Positions 51,534 through 60,697 of a DNA stretch of 64,000 nt are shown in pieces. Source of the stretch: Bradyrhizobium iriomotense (GTDB lineage Bacteria; Pseudomonadota; Alphaproteobacteria; Rhizobiales; Xanthobacteraceae); assembly GCF_030160715.1 (NCBI RefSeq), contig NZ_BSOW01000030.1, positions 62,001 to 126,000 on the forward strand, read 5' to 3'. Position 1 is the first letter of the stretch. The number at the start of each line of letters is the position of its first letter. The translations under genes and the position numbers were made by a program. The notes beneath the pieces were generated by a model that saw only the letters and a program-made list of their open reading frames with translations, ran no database searches and was not told the DNA's origin.

Positions 51534-52868
51534 ATGATGGATGCAGGTTCACGTCCGGCAGAGTCAGAGCTGGCCTCTGCAGCAATCGCGCTTGATGCCG
51601 CTGGCGAACAAGCCGCCGCTCGGCCCACCATCTATGTCTACGAAGCGCCGGTTCGGACCTGCCACTGGGTGAATGCGTTGTCGATCCTGGTTCTTATGGT
51701 GAGCGGCTATCTGATCGGCACACCGCCGCCGATGGTCGCGGCGTCCGGCAATTTCGTGATTGGCTACATCCGGTTTGCTCATTTCGCGGCGGCGCAGGTG
51801 CTCGCGGTATTCTTTCTCGTACGTATCCTATGGGCCTTGTTCGGGAACCATCACTCACGGCAGATTTTCTACATTCCGGTGCATCGCAAGCAGTTCTGGA
51901 AGGACGTCTTGCACGAGATTCGCTGGTACGCCTTCCTGGAACGCGAACCTAAGATATATGTCGACCACAATCCCCTGGCGCAGACCGCGATATTCACGGG
52001 CTTCACGCTGTTGGTCCCCTTCATGATCGTCACAGGCTTTGCGCTCTTTTCGGAAGGCGCGGGGATCGACAGCTGGCAGCACGAGCTGTTTGGTTGGGTG
52101 TTCGCCCTTTGGCCGAACAGCCACGACGTTCACACTTGGCATCGTCTCGGCATGTGGGCGCTCACCATATTCTTGATGGTCCATATCTATGCCGCCGTCC
52201 GCGAAGACATCATGTCGCCCCAGAGCATCATCTCCTCGATGATCTCGGGTGTACGCCAGTGCCGCGACAACAGGAGAAGAGGAGCGGCGCCGATATGTTC
52301 AAAGCCAAGGCGCGTCCTTTTGCTCGGTATCGGCAACATTCTTTGGGCAGATGAAGGGTTTGGGGTGCGTGCAGTGGAGGAATTCCATCACCGCTACGCC
52401 GTACCCGCTGAGGTCACAATCCTGGACGGTGGTACGCAGGGGCTCCAACTCGTGAACTATCTTCAGGAATCCCACCGCCTGATCGTATTCGACGCGATCG
52501 ATTATGGCCTGGAGCCTGGAGAGTTGAAGCTCGTGCGTGACGAGGAGGTGCCGCGCTTCACGGGTGTCAGGAAGATGAGCCTGCATCATACCGGCTTTCA
52601 GGAAGTTATCAGTGCATGTTGCCTGCTCGGACATTGCCCGAAACATCTCGTGTTGATCGGCTGCCAGCCGCTAGCCCTCGATGACTGGGGTGGGCCCCTG
52701 ACGCCGGCCGTGCGTAATCAGATTGGCCCTGCGGTCGAGCTCGCCAGATTTATTCTAGTGGAGTGGGGTGTGCAGGTGACGCCACGTATCACACCGTTAC
52801 GGAAATCCGAATGGTTGCTCGCAAATGGTATCGATCATTTGCATTACGAGATGAGAGCGCGGACCTGA
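51534..52868 (+). CDS. hupC-hupD: HupC cytochrome b fused in frame to HupD maturation protease
   Basis: One 444-codon frame. Residues 1 to about 245 are HupC, the membrane cytochrome b: four helices with heme histidines (for example RTCHWVN and HDVHTWHRLG). Residues about 256-444 are HupD, the endopeptidase that trims HupL (RRVLLLGIGNILWADEGFG, IDYGLEPG, HHTGFQE). Normally these are two genes. Near 52295 an ATG sits out of frame by one extra T (ATGTTCAAAG instead of ATGTCAAAG), removing the separate hupD start, while the hupC frame runs through without a stop. HupD may therefore be made only as a membrane-tethered fusion. Confidence 0.88.
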   Translation: MMDAGSRPAESELASAAIALDAAGEQAAARPTIYVYEAPVRTCHWVNALSILVLMVSGYLIGTPPPMVAASGNFVIGYIRFAHFAAAQVLAVFFLVRILWALFGNHHSRQIFYIPVHRKQFWKDVLHEIRWYAFLEREPKIYVDHNPLAQTAIFTGFTLLVPFMIVTGFALFSEGAGIDSWQHELFGWVFALWPNSHDVHTWHRLGMWALTIFLMVHIYAAVREDIMSPQSIISSMISGVRQCRDNRRRGAAPICSKPRRVLLLGIGNILWADEGFGVRAVEEFHHRYAVPAEVTILDGGTQGLQLVNYLQESHRLIVFDAIDYGLEPGELKLVRDEEVPRFTGVRKMSLHHTGFQEVISACCLLGHCPKHLVLIGCQPLALDDWGGPLTPAVRNQIGPAVELARFILVEWGVQVTPRITPLRKSEWLLANGIDHLHYEMRART

Positions 52869-52898
52869 ACGGGTAGCGAGTTGTCGGAGACGTCGCAG

Positions 52899-53297
52899 AT
52901 GTGTCTTGGTTTGCCAATGACGATTATCGAAACCGACGGCATTTCTGCGCTTTGCGAGTTTCGCGGCAAACGACGTCTCGTCTGGGTGTTCTTGCTCTCC
53001 GGTCCGATTGCCGGCGCCAAGGTACTCGTCCATGTCGACACTGCGGTCCGGCTGTTGGACGATGAAGAGGCGCAGCTAATTGGCGATGCTATTGAAGGCA
53101 TTGGCGCAGCGCTCAGCGAGGAGGATTGCGACCGTTTCTTCGCCGACCTGATCGACCGCGAGCCGAAATTGCCCGTGCATCTCCGGCTCGATCAGGCCTG
53201 TGGTCACCTCCGACATCCTAATACGAACCGCGTGACAAACACCGACCTCAAGGAAACTACAGTCGAAGCTGGAGGACAAGCCTGTGATTCAAGATGA
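52899..53297 (+). CDS. hupF: HupF, HypC-family hydrogenase chaperone
   Basis: A 132-residue protein starting MCLGLPM, the essential N-terminal Cys of HypC-type chaperones that hold the large subunit during metal insertion. Usual HupF ends near residue 97 (FADLIDREPKLPVHLR); here about 35 unrelated residues follow, probably because the original stop was lost near the damaged hupG start. ATG 52899 is chosen because Cys2 must follow the initiator. Confidence 0.9.
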   Translation: MCLGLPMTIIETDGISALCEFRGKRRLVWVFLLSGPIAGAKVLVHVDTAVRLLDDEEAQLIGDAIEGIGAALSEEDCDRFFADLIDREPKLPVHLRLDQACGHLRHPNTNRVTNTDLKETTVEAGGQACDSR

Positions 53298-53737
53298 CTG
53301 TCAGTCGTTTACGACGCCGATCGTTCCAACTAGAAATATTGCTTCGTAGCACAATTGATGTGGCTTTCTTTACTCGCGTTCGGCGAGGCAGGTGCGGTGT
53401 TAATGCTGTGGTTTATAGGCGTCCCGCACGCCTTGCCGAAGCGACCGGCGGTGGCTTCATTATGCCTGAGTTGATCATGACTTTCGCAGCGGAGGTGCAT
53501 GGCGTGGTTATTGCATGCAAGGCCAAGAGAGAGCTCGGTCAGCGCTTTGGGCTGCGCGTACGACCGATAATGAACCGTCTCACCAAGGGAGAAACACTCG
53601 GGTTGATCGCAAACATCCAGAACTGGTCGATTCATATCGTCCGCATCGCCAAGCTGATCAGGCGACCCCGCCGAGGCTCGACCGCAGGGGTAAAAGCAAT
53701 CGTCGCGTACCATAGGTCTCACGGTGTCCGACTATGA
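53294..53737 (+). pseudogene. hupG: hupG, frameshifted
   Basis: The C-terminal half of this frame matches HupG/HyaE, a thioredoxin-fold chaperone of the small subunit (PELIMTFAAEVHGVVIACKA, IANIQNWSIHIVRIAKLI). The expected N-terminal half (LAFGEAGAVLMLWFIGVP...) lies in another plus frame at about 53361-53460. A frameshift near 53460 separates them. The open frame starting ATG 53294 would give a protein with a scrambled first 55 residues. Confidence 0.75.
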
Positions 53738-54585
53738 AGGCGGGTTTGAGCACAGCGGCTGACGACAAAGAGCAGCCGATGCGCGCCGGGGAGGGTCCGA
53801 ACGCGGCGGGGCGAAGCCGGAGCGCCGCGGGCGCCTTGCTAGAGCTTGACATGCTCGATGGTGCCGAGCTCGCAAGGAGCTGCCCGAATGCTATCGAGCT
53901 CCTGTCGAATATAACTGAAGCCATCGCGAGCCAGAAGACAGATGCGCCTACGCGGCTGTTCCGGCTTGGTGATTTCAATCATCTCGAACGCGAGCTCCTC
54001 GCTGGCATCATCGGTGAAGGCGAGGTGGCTGGCGTCGTCGCGCTGCCGGGTGGATCGCTGGTGCAGATCCAGGAGGCGGTGCTTACAGGCCTATGGCACG
54101 TGCGGATCGAGACCGATTCTCTCCATGAGTATCTCGAGGTCGGAGCGATCCCGGAGATCGTGAAACGGGCGGCCGCGGATCTGACAGCCGCGGACTTCGA
54201 GATAGGCCAGCCGCCGGAAGGCGCCATGAACGTGCTGCCAGTGCTCGCCGAAATCCACGAGCGGGCGCTTGCCTGGCGGCCTGGCATGCGCTCGCTGATC
54301 ATCAACTTCACGCTGCTGCCGATGAGCCCGATCGACATGAGCTTCCTGCAGGAGACGATCAGGATTGGGCCAATCCAGCTCGTCTCGCGCGGTTACGGTA
54401 CCTGCCGCGTGCTCGCGACCGGAATCCGCAATGTCTGGTCGGTGCAGTTCTTCAACGCCATGGACACCATCATCCTCGATACGCTCGAGGTCGGCGGCGT
54501 GCCGACGGTCGCGATCGCGGCTGACGAGGATTTCGAGGATTCGGCCGAGCAGCTCAGGGAAATTATCGAGGTCTATTTCAAATGA
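53734..54585 (+). CDS. hupH: HupH, hydrogenase small-subunit maturation factor
   Basis: A 283-residue HupH/HyaF protein: MNVLPVLAEIHERALAW, FTLLPMSPIDMSFLQETI and the C-terminal VWSVQFFNAMDTIILDTLEV. It assists HupS maturation together with HupG. It overlaps the hupG remnant by 4 bases and the next small frame by 4 bases. No damage was seen. Confidence 0.93.
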   Translation: MKAGLSTAADDKEQPMRAGEGPNAAGRSRSAAGALLELDMLDGAELARSCPNAIELLSNITEAIASQKTDAPTRLFRLGDFNHLERELLAGIIGEGEVAGVVALPGGSLVQIQEAVLTGLWHVRIETDSLHEYLEVGAIPEIVKRAAADLTAADFEIGQPPEGAMNVLPVLAEIHERALAWRPGMRSLIINFTLLPMSPIDMSFLQETIRIGPIQLVSRGYGTCRVLATGIRNVWSVQFFNAMDTIILDTLEVGGVPTVAIAADEDFEDSAEQLREIIEVYFK

Positions 54586-54743
54586 GGGGGTTTGATAATT
54601 TCGGCGTGCGGCTGGATGTTAGGGAGCTCACGCGGCTCCAATGCAGCATCTGCTGGGTCGGCTATGCCCCCGTCGGCGCGCCCGCGACGAGCGCGATCGA
54701 CAGCCGCTTCCTGCGCGGTGTCCTGACGGAGCCGCGCGGATGA
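54582..54743 (+). pseudogene. hupI: hupI-hupJ deletion remnant
   Basis: A 53-codon frame, coupled at both ends. Residues 1-30 match the start of the rubredoxin HupI (FDNFGVR, LQCSICWVGY), with the first CxxC knuckle only. The rest (SAIDSRFLRGVLTEPRG) resembles the C-terminal tail of HupJ (HybE family). The second rubredoxin knuckle and nearly all of HupJ are lost, so an in-frame deletion has joined the two genes. Confidence 0.75.
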
Positions 54744-55825
54744 GCCTGGGCTTCCGCAACGAGATCGGCATCACGGTGTGGCTCGCGGGGTGCTCGATTG
54801 CCGACGTCGCGATCCTACCGCGCAGCCGGCCGCCCGTCATGCGCCTGTTTGCGGGCAGGCCGCCATCGTCAGTGCTCCCAGTGCTGCCTCGGCTGTTCTC
54901 ACTTTGCGCGGTCGCGCAGCAGGTGGCTTATCTGTCGGCGGTCGAAGCTGCGCGGGGTGAAGATGCCGCCGCAGAGACGGTGCAGCGCCGCGTCACCGCG
55001 GTCGTTGCAGAACGATTGACGGAATTGGTGCGCGGCCTGTTCGTCGGGCAGCTCGCGCTTGACGGCACCGGCACTGCAGCCGTGCGCGCGCTGATGCAAG
55101 CGGCCACGGTTCTTGGCCGCGTCGCCAGCAAAGGCGCGAGAGGGGGAGCGATGCATGAGGCGGTGTCGCAGATCAGATCCGCACTGATCGCGCTCTGGAA
55201 TCAACCCCCGGAACCAGGCCGTGCAGGGGCGGCGACGCCTCTTGCGAGCTTCGATGCTGATGCGCTGTCGTTTCCGGCCGTCGAGCAGTCATTCCTGTCG
55301 GTCGCTGATGACCCCGACGTTGTTGTGCGGTTGCTCACCGAGGGCGCGAGCTTTTCGGGCGCGCCCGAACTTCACGGTCGGATTCCGGAGACCGGCGTCT
55401 GGGCCCGCAGGTCCGGGCGCGAGCAGAGTCTGCCGCTGGATGCTGGTCCAGCCGAGCGCCTCAAGGCGCGGGTCGCCGAAGTGGCTCGTCTCCTCGCCTG
55501 GCTTGACGACGCCGAGCGGGATCCCGAAGTCGGCGTTATCGCAAGCTATTCCCTCGGTAACCGCAGGGGGGCGGCCGCGGTCGAATGTGCACGCGGCCGG
55601 CTCTACCATGCAATGGAACTCGACGACGAGAACCGCATCGTGCGCTTCGAATTCCTGGCGCCGACCGAATGGAATTTCCACGCTCGTGGGCCGCTGGTCC
55701 GAAGCCTCAAGGGCTCGTTGCTCGCCGCCGGCCAGCGCGGACAGGACGCGGTTCGTACCCTCGTCGGGTCGTTTGACCCTTGCGTCGGCTTCAGCCTCAA
55801 CTTCCACGAGGCCGGCTGTGCATGA
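54740..55825 (+). CDS. hupK: HupK, hydrogenase maturation protein
   Basis: A 361-residue protein related to the large subunit and needed for its metal-centre assembly under oxygen. The C-terminal FDPCVGFSLNF recalls DPCxxC of HupL with only the first cysteine kept, as is typical of HupK. ATG 54740 overlaps the hupI/J remnant stop. The end overlaps hypA. Confidence 0.92.
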   Translation: MSLGFRNEIGITVWLAGCSIADVAILPRSRPPVMRLFAGRPPSSVLPVLPRLFSLCAVAQQVAYLSAVEAARGEDAAAETVQRRVTAVVAERLTELVRGLFVGQLALDGTGTAAVRALMQAATVLGRVASKGARGGAMHEAVSQIRSALIALWNQPPEPGRAGAATPLASFDADALSFPAVEQSFLSVADDPDVVVRLLTEGASFSGAPELHGRIPETGVWARRSGREQSLPLDAGPAERLKARVAEVARLLAWLDDAERDPEVGVIASYSLGNRRGAAAVECARGRLYHAMELDDENRIVRFEFLAPTEWNFHARGPLVRSLKGSLLAAGQRGQDAVRTLVGSFDPCVGFSLNFHEAGCA

Positions 55826-56159
55826 GATGGCGCTGTGCGAGGGTATCATTGGGATCGTCGAGGAGGAGGCGCGAAGCCGCTCGTTCTCGAAGGTGAAGGC
55901 CGTGTGCCTCGAGATCGGCGCGCTCAGTCACGTCGCACCGGAGGCGATCAAATTCTGCTTCGAGGCCGTCGCTGCGCGGAGCATCGCGCAGGGCGCAAGG
56001 CTCGAGATCATCGCGACGCCAGGGATCGCATGGTGCATGGCTTGTTCGCAGGGCGTTGAGATCAAGCAACGTTGCGAGCCGTGTCCATCCTGCGGCAGCT
56101 ATCAATTGCAGGTGACCGGCGGTGAGGAAATGCGCGTGAAGACATTGGAGGTGGCCTGA
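55818..56159 (+). CDS. hypA: HypA, nickel metallochaperone
   Basis: A 113-residue protein. GTG 55818 is chosen because it gives the obligatory Met-His-Glu start, where His2 binds nickel; ATG 55827 would remove it. The zinc site is CMAC...CEPCPSCGS. HypA delivers nickel with HypB. It overlaps hupK by 8 bases and hypB by one. Confidence 0.94.
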   Translation: MHEMALCEGIIGIVEEEARSRSFSKVKAVCLEIGALSHVAPEAIKFCFEAVAARSIAQGARLEIIATPGIAWCMACSQGVEIKQRCEPCPSCGSYQLQVTGGEEMRVKTLEVA

Positions 56160-57064
56160 TGTGTACGGTCTGCGGTTGCAACGACGCCAAGACGCCCATC
56201 GAATACGCTCATGACGAACATCATGAGCATGACCAGTTTGGCCGTCATCACCATCATGAACACCGGCAGGATCATCGTCACCACAATCACGACGGCGGAT
56301 ACCACGATCATGTGCACGACGACGCGGGGCTTCTCGATTGCGGCGGAAACCCCGCGGGACAGCAGATTGCGGGCATGAGCAGCGACCGTATCATCCAAGT
56401 TGAGCGCGACATTCTGGGCAAGAATGACCGCCTCGCCGCCGAAAACCGCGCCCGCTTCCGCGCCGACGACGTGCTCGCTTTCAATCTTGTCTCGAGCCCC
56501 GGCGCCGGAAAGACGTCGCTGCTGGTCCGCGCGATGTCTGATTTGATGGACAGCTTTATGATCGGCGTGATCGAAGGCGATCAGCACACCTCCCACGACG
56601 CGGAGCGCATTCGCGCCACTGGCGTGCCGGCCATCCAGGTCAACACCGGAAAGGGTTGTCACCTCGATGCCGCCATGGTCGGTGAGGCCTATGAGCGGCT
56701 GCGCTGGCCAAGCGGCGGCATTCTTTTCATCGAGAACGTCGGCAACCTTGTTTGTCCCGCGGCGTTCGATCTCGGTGAAGCCTGCAAGATCGTGGTGCTC
56801 TCGACCACCGAGGGCGAGGACAAGCCGCTGAAATACCCGGATATGTTCGCCTCCTCTTCGTTGATGCTGATCAATAAGATCGATCTCGCGCCGGTGCTTG
56901 ATTTCGATCTTGCCAGGACCATCGAATATGCGCGGCGTGTCAACCCGAAGATTGAGGCGCTAACCGTGTCGGCGCGCACGGGTGAAGGGTTTCCGGCCTT
57001 TTATGCCTGGATCCGCAGGCAGGCGGCCGGGGTAAAGCCGGCCGCGGCGGCTGCCGCGGAATGA
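56159..57064 (+). CDS. hypB: HypB, nickel-storing GTPase
   Basis: A 301-residue GTPase. It starts MCTVCGC (nickel site), then a histidine-rich stretch at about 18-55 that can store nickel, and the P-loop SSPGAGKTSLL near 120. NKIDLAPV gives guanine specificity. The stop overlaps hypF by 4 bases. Confidence 0.96.
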   Translation: MCTVCGCNDAKTPIEYAHDEHHEHDQFGRHHHHEHRQDHRHHNHDGGYHDHVHDDAGLLDCGGNPAGQQIAGMSSDRIIQVERDILGKNDRLAAENRARFRADDVLAFNLVSSPGAGKTSLLVRAMSDLMDSFMIGVIEGDQHTSHDAERIRATGVPAIQVNTGKGCHLDAAMVGEAYERLRWPSGGILFIENVGNLVCPAAFDLGEACKIVVLSTTEGEDKPLKYPDMFASSSLMLINKIDLAPVLDFDLARTIEYARRVNPKIEALTVSARTGEGFPAFYAWIRRQAAGVKPAAAAAAE

Positions 57065-59322
57065 CGATGGTCGACGAAGCCACAGTGCGCGATGGACAAC
57101 GGCTGCGTCTGCATGTGCGCGGCGCGGTGCAGGGCGTCGGCTTTCGTCCCTATGTCTATGGTCTGGCCAGGCGCTATCGCCTCGGCGGTTTCGTCGCCAA
57201 CGATCCGCATGGCGTTGTCATCGAGGTCGAGGGTGCGCGCGCATCCGATTTCGTGACCGCGCTACCGCTCGAAAAGCCGCCGCTGGCGCGGATCGACGAG
57301 ATTTCGGTACAGCCGATCACCGCGGTGGCGAGCGAGGAGTTCTGTATCCGCGCCAGCGAGCAGGGCAGGGTGTCGACGCGGATCGTCGCCGACGCCGCAA
57401 CCTGCCCGGAGTGCCTGGGCGAGCTGTTCGATCCGGCGAGCCGCTTCCATCTCTATCCCTTCATCAGCTGCACCCATTGCGGTCCACGCTACACCATCAC
57501 CGAGCAGCTGCCCTATGACCGGGCGGCCACCGCAATGAAGCGCTTTGCGATGTGTGATTCCTGTGCCGCGGAATATGCCGATCCCAACAGCCGCCGTTTT
57601 CACGCCGAGGCGATTGCCTGCCCGCAATGCGGCCCAAGGCTTAGCCACCCCGTCGGGGAGATCGCGGCCGCTATTGCCGTGGGCAAGATCGTCGCGATCA
57701 AGGGGCTCGGCGGCTATCAGCTCATCTGTGATGCACGCGACGAGGAGGCCGTAAAGCGCCTGCGGCAGCGCAAGCAGCGCGATCAAAAGCCCTTCGCTGT
57801 CATGGTCGGCTCAATAGACGCGGTTGCCGAGATCGCCGCTGCCGATGCTGCCGAGCTGGCGTTGCTCCAGACGGTACAGCGGCCGATCGTGCTGATGACG
57901 TCGCGTTATCGTCTCGCGCCTGCGATCGCGCCGGAGCTGTCGCGGGTCGGGATCATGCTGCCGCTTATGCCATTGCACCATTTGATTTTCGATGCGCTGA
58001 ATTCGGGCCATCCGCGGGCCGGCAACAGCTGGGCGATCGTCACAACCAGCGCCAATCTCAGCGGCGAACCGCTGCTGACCGACAACGACCAGGCGACGCG
58101 GCGCCTCGCCGGCATCGCCGATCTTATCGTAACCCATGACCGCGACATTGTCATTCGTGCGGACGATTCCGTCGTATCGGTTGTGGCGGGGCGCACGCAG
58201 TTTATCCGCCGCGCCCGCGGTTATGTTCCAGAGCCCGTGCGCCTCGCGCGATCCGTACCGTCGATCCTTGCGGTCGGCGGCACCCTGAAATCGACCGTAA
58301 CAGCTACGCGCGGCAGCGAGGCCTTTGTCTCCCAACACATCGGCGATCTCGATACTGCGGAAGGGGTCCGCTTCTTTGAAGAAGCGGTGCATCACCTGCT
58401 TTCGACGCTCGATGTCGAGCCGGTCGTCGTCGCGCATGACCTGCATCCGAACATCGCTTCGACCCGCTTTGCCGAAGCGAGCCGGAGGACGCTGGTCGCA
58501 ATTCAGCATCATCATGCCCATGCAGCGTCCGTGATGGCGGAACATCGCGTCGAAGGGCCTGTGCTGGCGCTGGTGCTCGACGGGTTCGGCTATGGCGGCG
58601 ACGCCGGCAATTGGGGTGGTGAGCTTCTGCTGTGCGTGCGCGCGCGCTTCCAGCGGCTCGGTCATCTCGCGCCGCTCAAGATGCCCGGCGGCGACCGCGC
58701 CGCGTGCGAGCCGTGGCGGATGGCGGCGAGCGTGCTACACGGCTTGCAGCGCGGCGACGAGATTCCGCGCCGCTTTGCCGCGCAGCCGCAAGCGGCGCGT
58801 CTGTCCGCCTTGCTGGATCAGCGTGACGTGCCGAAGACGACGAGCGCCGGCCGGCTATTCGACGCGGCGGCAGGACTGCTTCGGATTTCCCTGGTGCAGA
58901 GCTACGAGGGCGAGGTCGCGATGAAGCTGGAAGCGCGTGTTCGCCAGCCCCGCGTTGCGCGGGACGGCTGGGTAATTGAGGACGGCGTGCTCTCACTCTC
59001 CCCATTGCTCGAACGGCTGGCGAGCGATGCGCTCGATCCGGCCGACGGCGCCGAACTTTTCCACGGCACGTTCGCCGCCGCCTGTGTCGACTGGATCGCT
59101 CGCACGGCGCGGCAGACCGGCATCATGACTGTCGCCTTGAGCGGTGGCTGTTTTGTCAATGCGATCCTGAGCGCCGAGATCGAGCGGGGCTGCCTCGCAG
59201 CCGGTCTCGCGCCGCTGCTGCCCCGCCAGGTGCCGCCTAATGATGGCGGCCTGAGCCTGGGGCAAGCCTGGATCGCCGCGCTCCAACTCATCGAACACCA
59301 AGACCGGGAAGGAACCACCTGA
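57061..59322 (+). CDS. hypF: HypF carbamoyltransferase
   Basis: A 753-residue enzyme that makes the cyanide ligands of the hydrogenase iron from carbamoyl phosphate. Domains in order: acylphosphatase (VQGVGFRPYVYGLARR, about 15-100), two zinc fingers (CPECLGE...CTHCGP and CDSCAAE...CPQCGP), a YrdC-like domain, and the Kae1-like end with HHHAHAASVMAEH and LSGGCFVNAIL. It looks intact. It is coupled to hypB and hypC. Confidence 0.96.
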   Translation: MTMVDEATVRDGQRLRLHVRGAVQGVGFRPYVYGLARRYRLGGFVANDPHGVVIEVEGARASDFVTALPLEKPPLARIDEISVQPITAVASEEFCIRASEQGRVSTRIVADAATCPECLGELFDPASRFHLYPFISCTHCGPRYTITEQLPYDRAATAMKRFAMCDSCAAEYADPNSRRFHAEAIACPQCGPRLSHPVGEIAAAIAVGKIVAIKGLGGYQLICDARDEEAVKRLRQRKQRDQKPFAVMVGSIDAVAEIAAADAAELALLQTVQRPIVLMTSRYRLAPAIAPELSRVGIMLPLMPLHHLIFDALNSGHPRAGNSWAIVTTSANLSGEPLLTDNDQATRRLAGIADLIVTHDRDIVIRADDSVVSVVAGRTQFIRRARGYVPEPVRLARSVPSILAVGGTLKSTVTATRGSEAFVSQHIGDLDTAEGVRFFEEAVHHLLSTLDVEPVVVAHDLHPNIASTRFAEASRRTLVAIQHHHAHAASVMAEHRVEGPVLALVLDGFGYGGDAGNWGGELLLCVRARFQRLGHLAPLKMPGGDRAACEPWRMAASVLHGLQRGDEIPRRFAAQPQAARLSALLDQRDVPKTTSAGRLFDAAAGLLRISLVQSYEGEVAMKLEARVRQPRVARDGWVIEDGVLSLSPLLERLASDALDPADGAELFHGTFAAACVDWIARTARQTGIMTVALSGGCFVNAILSAEIERGCLAAGLAPLLPRQVPPNDGGLSLGQAWIAALQLIEHQDREGTT

Positions 59323-59558
59323 TGTGTCTTGCCATACCCGCAGAGGTGACCAAAATCTTGCCAGATGAGATGGCCGTTGTCTCCATCGATGGCGTCAGCA
59401 AGGAGATTTCCATCGCCCTGATCGAGAATCTCGCCATCGGCGACTACGTGATCATTCATGTCGGTTATGCGCTCACTAAGATCGATCCCGAGGAAGCCAG
59501 GCGCACACTGGACTTGTTGTGCGAGTTCAGCGCCGAGCGCCAGGAAGCCGTGCAATGA
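59322..59558 (+). CDS. hypC: HypC chaperone
   Basis: A 78-residue protein with the MCLAIP start. Cys2 carries the iron centre from HypD to HupL. It overlaps hypF by one base and hypD by 4 bases. It is the canonical partner, distinct from the paralogue HupF at 52899. Confidence 0.95.
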   Translation: MCLAIPAEVTKILPDEMAVVSIDGVSKEISIALIENLAIGDYVIIHVGYALTKIDPEEARRTLDLLCEFSAERQEAVQ

Positions 59559-60697
59559 AATATGCCGACGAGTTCCGCGACAAGGAGATCGCGCTGGGGC
59601 TGGCGAAAGCGATCCGCGCCGAGGCCGATCTGGCAAGACACTATCGCTTCATGGAATTTTGCGGTGGCCACACGCGCACGATCTCGCGCTACGGCCTCGA
59701 GGACATGCTGCCGAACAATGTGCGGATGATCCACGGCCCCGGCTGCCCGGTCTGCGTGCTGCCGGCCGGGCGTATTGACATGGCGATCCATCTCGCGATG
59801 CGGCCCGAAGTCATGCTGTGCGTCTATGGCGACCTGATGCGCGTGCCGGGTTCCCAGGGCGCCTCGCTGCTCAAGGCAAAGGCGCGCGGCGCGGATGTCC
59901 GCATGGTGTATTCCACCATCGATGCGATCCGGATCGCAGAGGAGAACCCAGCGCGCGAGGTCGTGTTCTTCGCCATTGGCTTTGAGACCACCACGCCGCC
60001 GACGGCCATCATGATACGTCTGGCCGAAAAGAAGCGGCTCTCGAACTTTAGCGTGTTTTGCAACCACGTGCTGACGCCGCCAGCGATGCAGAATATTCTG
60101 GAGAGCTCCGATATCGACAAGGCCGGCCGCGTCGAGATTGACGGTTTCATCGGGCCAGCCCATGTCTCGATCGTCATTGGCACGACGCCTTACGAGTTTG
60201 TCGCGGGGGAATTTGGCAAGCCGGTCGTGATCACCGGTTTCGAGCCGCTCGACATGATGCAGGCGATCCTAATGCTTGTCCGGCAAGTCAACGAGCATCG
60301 CCACGAAGTAGAAAATCAGTATCGCCGCGCGGTGATCCGCGGCGGCAATCTGCGCGCTAAGGAGGAGGTCTCCGACATTTTTGAGCTGCGAGACCGGTTC
60401 GAATGGCGCGGACTCGGTCGAGTGCCCTACAGCGGGCTGAGGCTGAAGCCTGCTTACACCAAATACGACGCGGAGCTGCGCTTCGCCATGCGCGAGCTGT
60501 GCGTTGCCGACGATCCGGCCTGTGAATGCGGCGCCATCCTGCGCGGGATAAAGAAGCCTGTGGATTGCAAGCTGTTCGGGACGGTCTGCACGCCCGAAAC
60601 GCCTATGGGATCCTGCATGGTCTCCTCGGAAGGTGCCTGCGCCGCGCATTGGATCTATGGCCGTTTCCGCGATCATCAACAGAGGCAGGCGTCATGA
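59555..60697 (+). CDS. hypD: HypD, Fe(CN)2CO assembly protein
   Basis: A 380-residue Fe-S protein on which the CN ligands are placed on iron. Motifs: FMEFCGGHTRTISRYG, GPGCPVCVLP, FCNHVLTPPAM and the cluster cysteines near the C-terminus (CECGAILRG, CKLFGTVCTPE). ATG 59555 overlaps the hypC stop. Confidence 0.96.
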   Translation: MKYADEFRDKEIALGLAKAIRAEADLARHYRFMEFCGGHTRTISRYGLEDMLPNNVRMIHGPGCPVCVLPAGRIDMAIHLAMRPEVMLCVYGDLMRVPGSQGASLLKAKARGADVRMVYSTIDAIRIAEENPAREVVFFAIGFETTTPPTAIMIRLAEKKRLSNFSVFCNHVLTPPAMQNILESSDIDKAGRVEIDGFIGPAHVSIVIGTTPYEFVAGEFGKPVVITGFEPLDMMQAILMLVRQVNEHRHEVENQYRRAVIRGGNLRAKEEVSDIFELRDRFEWRGLGRVPYSGLRLKPAYTKYDAELRFAMRELCVADDPACECGAILRGIKKPVDCKLFGTVCTPETPMGSCMVSSEGACAAHWIYGRFRDHQQRQAS

